The translations under genes and the position numbers were made by a program. A stretch of DNA of 10,596 bases from Desulfobacterales bacterium (GTDB lineage Bacteria > Desulfobacterota > Desulfobacteria > Desulfobacterales > JAHEIW01): positions 2,286 to 12,881 of the forward strand of contig JAQYWI010000162.1 in NCBI GenBank assembly GCA_030145015.1. The letters run 5' to 3'. Below the pieces are notes generated by a model, which searched no databases, had not been told where the DNA came from, and saw nothing but the letters and a program-made list of their open reading frames with translations. Shown here one piece after another: positions 7,403 to 10,596 of the stretch; positions within the stretch are counted from its first letter, which is position 1; the number at the start of each line of letters is the position of its first letter.

Positions 7403-7678
7403 ATGGTGAAAAAAGTTTTGGTTACCAGATACGGGCCCCGTGAGGTCATCGGCAAGTCGTCATCCATGCTGCAGGGGCCGAATACAGATCAGGCCGTGCT
7501 TGAGCGGCTGAATAAGGATGTTTCTGAGGGGAGGCTGTTTCACGGTCAGGCCATTAATTATCGAAAGGATGGATCCGAATTCATGATGGAATGGAAAATT
7601 GTACCGATCCGAAATGAAAAAGATGAAATTACCCACTACCTCGCTATTCAAAAAGATATCAGCGAATCGTCGTATTGA
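7403..7678 (+). CDS. C-terminal half of a LOV-like PAS domain (short or truncated)
   Basis: This 91-aa product matches the second half of a PAS/PAC domain: RYGPREVIGKSSSMLQGPNTD, GQAINYRKDGSEFMMEWKIVPIRN and THYLAIQKDIS. This is the spacing of LOV-type domains, in which GxNCRFLQ carries the flavin-adduct cysteine. Here that motif is G17-KSSSML-Q24 with Ser20 at the cysteine position, so no photo-adduct is expected. The first strands and helices (about 30-40 residues) that should precede RYG are missing, and an in-frame TAG at 7385-7387 excludes an upstream extension. AGGA at 7393-7396 gives a plausible ribosome site 11 bp after the SDR stop, so it may be translated from the SDR message. It is either a minimal PAS protein or the remains of a longer sensor; I favour a remnant. 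Confidence 0.65.
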   Translation: MVKKVLVTRYGPREVIGKSSSMLQGPNTDQAVLERLNKDVSEGRLFHGQAINYRKDGSEFMMEWKIVPIRNEKDEITHYLAIQKDISESSY

Positions 7679-7748
7679 GCAATGGGTCGGCCGGATCGAT
7701 CGGTGCAAATTATTTAGTCGGGTTGGTAACTAAAAGAAGGAATTGTAA

Positions 7749-7775
7749 AGGAGGAGCGGTTTGAGCGCTCCTCCT
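7749..7775. terminator. Hairpin between convergent genes (bidirectional terminator candidate)
   Basis: AGGAGGAGCG (7749-7758) and CGCTCCTCCT (7766-7775) form a perfect GC-rich 10-bp stem with a 7-nt loop. It lies between the PAS gene ending at 7678 and the convergent gene ending at 7784. Neither side has a strong T-run: TTTACAATTCC follows on the minus strand. Termination may therefore be weak, or the stem may protect transcript ends. Confidence 0.6.
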
Positions 7776-7783
7776 GAAGCCGG

Positions 7784-8086
7784 CTACCCTCCAACTTCGC
7801 CAGGAGACAGGTCGCGCCAGGCACGGTCGACACTGCTTCCAATAGTACCGAAAAGGTCATCGAGATCATTTTTCATCGGCGACCAATCAGACGGGCACTC
7901 TGTTTCTAGCTTCTGAACGCGCATCTGCGCAGTAACAACCTCCTGTTCCAGCTGTCCAATAAGCGGAAGAATTTTTTCTTTCTGCTCTGTTCCATAACTG
8001 TCAGCAACCTTCTTCATCGCCTCAAGCTTTTCTGTCCACGCTTTCACCTCAGCCAACATTGCCTTGCAGTAATCTTGTACTTGCAT
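7784..8086 (-). CDS. Small helical, probably coiled-coil protein of unknown function
   Basis: About 100 aa, soluble and strongly helical. Residues 1-65 are rich in Ala, Glu, Lys, Gln and Leu with heptad-like spacing (MLAEVKAWTEKLEAMKKV, then IGQLEQEVVTAQMRVQKLE). They are followed by a Pro-containing turn (ECPSDWSP), a short amphipathic helix (LDDLFGTIGSSVDRAW) and a loose C-terminal tail. The ATG at 8086 is preferred: AAAGGA (8093-8098) lies six bases ahead, whereas the TTG two codons earlier would touch it. I do not recognise a family. Single-gene unit on the minus strand with the hairpin at 7749-7775 just past its stop. Small proteins of this shape often associate with partners or membranes, but nothing here shows which. 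Confidence 0.7.
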   Translation of the reverse strand: MQVQDYCKAMLAEVKAWTEKLEAMKKVADSYGTEQKEKILPLIGQLEQEVVTAQMRVQKLETECPSDWSPMKNDLDDLFGTIGSSVDRAWRDLSPGEVGG

Positions 8087-8315
8087 GTCCAATCCTTTCT
8101 ATCCCAGTTTGTTTGTGTTTCGCCGACACCATGGTTCTCAAAATATCGCATTACACTTCACTCAGTCGGAACCATATGTTTCAGCAGATTCAATATTTCG
8201 TTATAACGATTTATCTTTGCTTTTGTTTTATTTAAATCATAAGAATCCGTTTCGCTCAGTCAAGTCAGACAGAAAAAAAGATCATGGTTATGAAAATGCT
8301 ATATTGGATTTCGTC

Positions 8316-8525
8316 CTATAATCTCACAAATAAGGCTGCCCCTAAAATTGGAGATGTCGTGCCTAAGTCAAATCTGAACAACAACCTAATTTCATTGTAG
8401 ATTAGATCTACCAATCCTCTTAATTCACAAAACATTATTCCGGGCACTGATAGCCGTAGTGCGCCAATTATCCCGTATAACCACAAAAAGGCTATGGTAT
8501 CAAGGAACGCACCGTAAATATCGTT
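8316..8525 (-). pseudogene. Possible remnant of a hydrophobic protein gene
   Basis: On the minus strand the frame is open for 69 codons between a TAA (8526-8528) and a TAG (8316-8318). It reads as a hydrophobic, leucine-rich stretch with blocks such as DTIAFLWLYGIIGAL and FDLGTTSPILGAALFV. There is no credible start: the only ATG lies mid-frame without a ribosome site. It could be the tail of a decayed membrane protein gene or a chance open frame in AT-rich DNA. No family recognised. Confidence 0.22.
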
Positions 8526-8564
8526 TTAGAGTTAGTTCAATTTTTTAATTATTTATAAAAATAG

Positions 8565-8699
8565 CAGAAAGTTGTGGATTTCAGTTTTGTGTTATTTGGT
8601 ACCGTGGAACATAAAAACATTAATAGCCTGACGAAATCTGACGAAGCTTTACGACTGCCTGAAAGGCAACAGGAGCGCTTTCAAGCAACCATGTCCTAA
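8565..8699 (+). pseudogene. Possible short gene remnant
   Basis: The frame is open from just after a TAG (8562-8564) to TAA (8697-8699). The last 30 codons translate to a polar, protein-like sequence (NINSLTKSDEALRLPERQQ, then ERFQATMS). Two GTG codons (8574, 8604) could start it, but neither has a ribosome site. It could be the C-terminal end of a lost gene or chance. Not recognised. Confidence 0.2.
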
Positions 8700-8791
8700 C
8701 TACCCGTTATTAAATCTTATTCATTTTAAGCGTTTTTGATTGGAAAATACGATGACTACGAGGTGGGCCAATAATATCAGGCACTTAAAAA

Positions 8792-8815
8792 TTGCATTTT
8801 TTACAACAAATGCAA
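8792..8815. repeat. Perfect 8-bp inverted repeat
   Basis: TTGCATTT (8792-8799) and AAATGCAA (8808-8815) flank an 8-nt spacer. It lies just left of the tandem repeat and the tRNA terminator. It could be a protein-binding palindrome; the stem is too AT-rich to make a good terminator. Confidence 0.45.
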
Positions 8816-8818
8816 GTG

Positions 8819-8840
8819 GGCTAGACATAGGCTAGACATA
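8819..8840. repeat. Tandem 11-bp direct repeat
   Basis: GGCTAGACATA occurs twice, head to tail and without mismatch, at 8819-8829 and 8830-8840. The 11-bp period puts both copies on nearly the same helix face. It lies about 70 bp from the tRNA remnant on its chromosomal side. Role unknown; a binding site or a slippage product are both possible. Confidence 0.6.
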
Positions 8841-8852
8841 AGGCTTTTGGGC

Positions 8853-8888
8853 ACAAAAACAGCGGCTTAGCTACTTTGCTAACCCGCT
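8853..8888 (-). terminator. Intrinsic terminator of the truncated tRNA-Pro
   Basis: On the minus strand AGCGGGTTAGC (8888-8878) pairs with GCTAAGCCGCT (8871-8861) around a 6-nt loop. This is an 11-bp stem with one mismatch, followed by G and five T (8859-8855). It lies 17 bp beyond the CCA end of the tRNA remnant in the same orientation, so it is most simply the native terminator of that tRNA gene. It marks the left side as the original chromosomal context. Confidence 0.72.
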
Positions 8889-8904
8889 TAAATTATTTAT
8901 ATTA

Positions 8905-8955
<51 letters not shown>

Positions 8956-9024
8956 CAAAATACCATTAACCACATTTTATAACTTATTAAAATAAAAACA
9001 TATTTTCTTCTACCTATTTTTCAA

Positions 9025-9077
9025 GCATATTTTCGCATAGTGTGCATGCTGTGCATAATATCAATTAGTTACGCATA
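9025..9077. repeat. Phased GCAT(A) motifs ahead of the rep-like gene
   Basis: GCAT recurs at 9025, 9035, 9044, 9053 and 9073, spaced 10, 9, 9 and 20 bp. It is followed by A in four of the five copies, and TGTGCAT is repeated exactly at 9041 and 9050. Near-helical spacing puts the motifs on one DNA face. They lie between the tRNA remnant and the replication-type gene, so they could be sites for the Rep protein acting on its own promoter or arm sites for a recombinase. Confidence 0.4.
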
Positions 9078-9205
9078 CTGTCAGCACAAAAGGGTACATA
9101 TAGGGAACACAGACCATAAAAAAGAGGGTAGGGCTACGCTTTGATGACAATATTTTCCGCAAATTTACCAAAATTAATCTTAGCTCCGGCGAGATACTGA
9201 ATCTT

Positions 9206-9727
9206 TTGACATCGACCTCCCGGGTTGAATTTAAATTGGCCTTTCCGGTTCGCCTCCAAGAAAACAAAAAACAGTTAAAAGAGAAGGCATACATGATGAA
9301 TATGTTCAGCAGACTTTTCGAATTCGGATATATCGACAAACAAGTCCGACAAAGTGACGGGGCGGTCCGGGCACGGGAATATTTCGTAATATTTAATACA
9401 ATCCTTGGCGAGCTTTTTGTCCACAACTTGAAAATGGGAAATTTTGATTGGGTCAGAGAGGATCTTTATTCCCTGCCGACATCAGCACAAATATTTTTCA
9501 GGAAATTTATTCTCAACAATAATTTTCCGATGATACCGCTGAATCTTCATAAGATTGCCTTGAAGCTGAACCTTAATGACAAGATTCAGGCGAATCTGGA
9601 AAGAACCGTTGTGACAAATGTTCTGGAACCTCTAAGACGACAGGGTTTTATTGAGGCTTATGAAAAAGAACCAGGGCTTCATGGCGCTAAATTTATCATA
9701 AAACGGGATTTCTCAAAAAAAGGTTAG
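9206..9727 (+). CDS. Putative plasmid-type replication initiator (Rep-like), possibly missing its start
   Basis: The protein is soluble and helical. The pattern suggests two winged-helix units, as in plasmid initiators. The first runs from about FEFGYIDKQVRQ to REYFVIFNTILGELFVHNL. The second holds YSLPTSAQIFFRKFILNNN, LNLHKIALKLNLNDK and a wing-like LEPLRRQGFIEAYEKEPGLHGAKFIIKR. The strongest support is context: 21-bp iterons begin 11 bp after its stop. The only in-frame start codons are poor: TTG at 9206, without a Shine-Dalgarno. The frame stays open and protein-like back to 9104 (VGLRFDDNIF, INLSSGEILNLL), just after a TAG at 9101-9103. The true N-terminus is therefore either lost or begins at an unusual codon. 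No specific Rep family was recognised. Base composition is more AT-rich than the genes to the left, as expected for acquired DNA. Confidence 0.6.
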   Translation: MTSTSRVEFKLAFPVRLQENKKQLKEKAYMMNMFSRLFEFGYIDKQVRQSDGAVRAREYFVIFNTILGELFVHNLKMGNFDWVREDLYSLPTSAQIFFRKFILNNNFPMIPLNLHKIALKLNLNDKIQANLERTVVTNVLEPLRRQGFIEAYEKEPGLHGAKFIIKRDFSKKG

Positions 9728-9737
9728 CTGGCTAGGT

Positions 9738-9796
9738 TACGAGGGTTGGTAAAGTTTCTACGGGGGTTGGTAAAGTTTCTACGAGGGTTGGTAAAG
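9738..9796 (+). repeat. Iteron array: 21-bp direct repeats, probable replication origin
   Basis: The unit is TACGAGGGTTGGTAAAG followed by TTTC (21 bp). Copies lie at 9738-9758 and 9759-9779 (one A-to-G change at position 5) and a third, cut after 17 bp, at 9780-9796. The period equals two helical turns, within the usual size of plasmid iterons, which bind the Rep protein. The array sits just downstream of the rep-like gene and just upstream of an AT-rich block, a standard iteron-origin layout. Tandem order and near-identity are seen directly; the origin function is inferred. Confidence 0.75.
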
Positions 9797-9843
9797 CAAA
9801 ATCGAACTTAAATTGTTGCTAATATTCCAGATCCAAAAACAAC

Positions 9844-9876
9844 ATGAAATAATATGAAATATTATGATATTTCATA
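9844..9876. repeat. AT-rich block with 10-bp-spaced repeats and a perfect inverted repeat
   Basis: ATGAAATA occurs at 9844 and 9854, with a related ATGATAT at 9864, giving a strict 10-bp period. TATGAAATAT (9853-9862) is exactly inverted as ATATTTCATA (9867-9876) around TATG. The block is almost entirely A and T and begins about 50 bp past the iterons, so it could be the melting region of the origin or a dimeric-protein site. Confidence 0.5.
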
Positions 9877-9916
9877 CAAACAAAGGTCCTCCCCCTTCGG
9901 GTTCGGCCCTTGTTTG
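9877..9916. terminator. Imperfect GC-capped stem-loop after the origin-like block
   Basis: CAAACAAAGGTC (9877-9888) pairs with GGCCCTTGTTTG (9905-9916) over 12 positions, with one A-C mismatch and one G-T pair. The loop contains CCCTTCGGG, which can form a small inner stem. No T-run follows on either strand, so it may be an end-protecting stem, a weak terminator of the rep-like transcript, or a structured element of the origin. Confidence 0.4.
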
Positions 9917-10501
9917 ACCATTAAAATTAAAATCTACCTGTTAAAAATTTGTTTATTTGAGCAATTGAAATAGTATTTGTTGGTTTTGGATATTTACTAA
10001 TTATTAGCAGATTTTCAGAGGTTGTTGAGATTTGCTTAAAAGTTTTTAGAAGGTAGACAAGAAGTTCTTAAAAAAAATGGTCCCCACATAAATATGCTGC
10101 TGCTTACAGGATATAAATAAAATCTTCTTAATACCTGCTTATTCCGGAAATAGTGGTAAAAATTAGATGGTGGCATAATGAGTTATTCATCTTTGTAGAT
10201 CTCTCCCATATACCGGTGTCTGCTCGTTTAAGATGGCCATTTGAATACGTACTGATATCAAGCAATTGTTTTTTTTACCAAAATTGAATCTGTTCCAAAG
10301 CAAGAGAACACGAAAGAACAACTGATGTGGTAACTGATTTTACATTTAAGAAAGTCGAGTCGGAACGCTTATTGCCAGGAGGATATCACAACTTTTGGTG
10401 GCCATCTAAAAGTGGTGATTTGTTTACAGTATCTGAAAATAGGAGGATGCAAGATACTTGGTTTTTATAGTTGATATCTCCTATGTGCATAGTCAATTAA
10501 A
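9917..10501. other. AT-rich stretch with no supported gene
   Basis: No frame with a credible start and ribosome site is seen. Two short open frames look slightly protein-like but overlap on opposite strands. One is on plus at 10288-10470 (ends SENRRMQDTWFL, no start). The other is on minus from about 10340 to a TGA at 10187-10189 (ends MAILNEQTPVYGRDLQR). At most one can be real, and either may be a decayed gene end. A small palindrome CTAATTATTAG lies near 9995-10005. No tRNA, iteron copy or second tRNA-Pro fragment was found here. Confidence 0.4.
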
Positions 10502-10594
10502 TTAGTGGTAGTCTAAAAACCCAGCCAGTCTCCTATTCGTGGCTCCCATTATTATTGGGACCGCATGCAATTTATCCGAGGTATTTAATCGGGA
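10502..10594 (-). CDS. Possible 3' end of a minus-strand gene cut by the window edge
   Basis: On the minus strand the frame is open from the window edge to a TAA (10504-10502). It gives about 30 residues that read like a protein C-terminus (LNTSDKLHAVPIIMG, ATNRRLAGFLDYH). GC rises here relative to the preceding 500 bp. No family can be named from so little, and chance is possible. Confidence 0.28.
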   Translation of the reverse strand, partial: SRLNTSDKLHAVPIIMGATNRRLAGFLDYH

Positions 10595-10596
10595 CT

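Noticed and set aside
8085..8321. Plus-strand 78-codon frame starting inside the small coiled-coil gene
   Set aside because: No ribosome site, an unusual composition rich in Phe, Ser and His, and its start overlaps the better supported minus-strand gene start.
9061..9426. Minus-strand 121-codon frame opposite the rep-like gene
   Set aside because: It mirrors the rep-like frame, which has protein-like composition and iteron context; the antisense product is Ser/Arg/Cys-rich without motifs.
9738..9796. CRISPR array
   Set aside because: The repeats are directly tandem with no spacers, the unit is 21 bp, and there are no cas genes.
9164..10285. TTTACCAAAATT present at 9164-9175 and 10274-10285 as a long direct repeat
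   Set aside because: The identity does not extend past 12 AT-rich bases, as chance would produce.

Overview
The window looks like a chromosomal stretch from a Gram-negative, probably anaerobic deltaproteobacterium-type organism (Desulfobacterota, possibly Desulfobacterales). This rests on the style of the proteins and on moderate base composition on the left; no single marker gene proves it. The left 8 kb is ordinary gene-dense DNA. The right 1.7 kb (from about 8956) is AT-rich and gene-poor and carries plasmid-like replication features.

Region 1-1710: an AT-rich edge gives way at about 110 to a headless fragment of a sulfite-oxidase-type Mo-co dimerisation domain (111-419). An intact two-ACT-domain phosphoserine phosphatase, serB (508-1710), follows. 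Region 1791-2798: an ADP-ribosylglycohydrolase-fold protein with a non-canonical metal motif, behind a promoter placed so close that its message may be leaderless.

Region 2839-5983 (minus strand): four tightly packed genes transcribed right to left. They encode a 340-aa protein with a TraB/EreA/ChaN-like N-terminus (unrecognised as a whole), two small unrecognised proteins, and an FAD-dependent amine-oxidase/desaturase-like flavoprotein. Region 6138-7678 (plus strand) is divergent: a secreted or anchored DUF4174 protein, an atypical SDR lacking the catalytic Tyr, and the C-terminal half of a LOV-like PAS domain. A perfect 10-bp hairpin (7749-7775) separates these from a convergent small helical protein (7784-8086, minus). 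Flavoproteins, SDRs and LOV/PAS proteins often travel with light or photo-oxidative-stress genes, but no photolyase or regulator is in view, so this is only a suggestion.

Region 8087-8905: no convincing gene. It holds two possible gene remnants, a hairpin, a tandem 11-bp repeat and a good intrinsic terminator on the minus strand.

Region 8906-10596: the terminator belongs to a tRNA-Pro(UGG) whose 3' part (anticodon arm to CCA, 8906-8955) is intact but whose 5' acceptor strand is gone. This is what a tRNA-targeting integrative element leaves at one end. On the element side there follow GCAT motifs at 9-10 bp spacing, a Rep-like winged-helix protein that may have lost its start (9206-9727, frame open from 9104), nearly three 21-bp iterons directly after its stop, an AT-rich block with helically spaced repeats and a perfect inverted repeat, and a stem-loop. 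Together they look like the replication module of an integrated plasmid-like element. No integrase is visible; it would be expected beyond the right edge.
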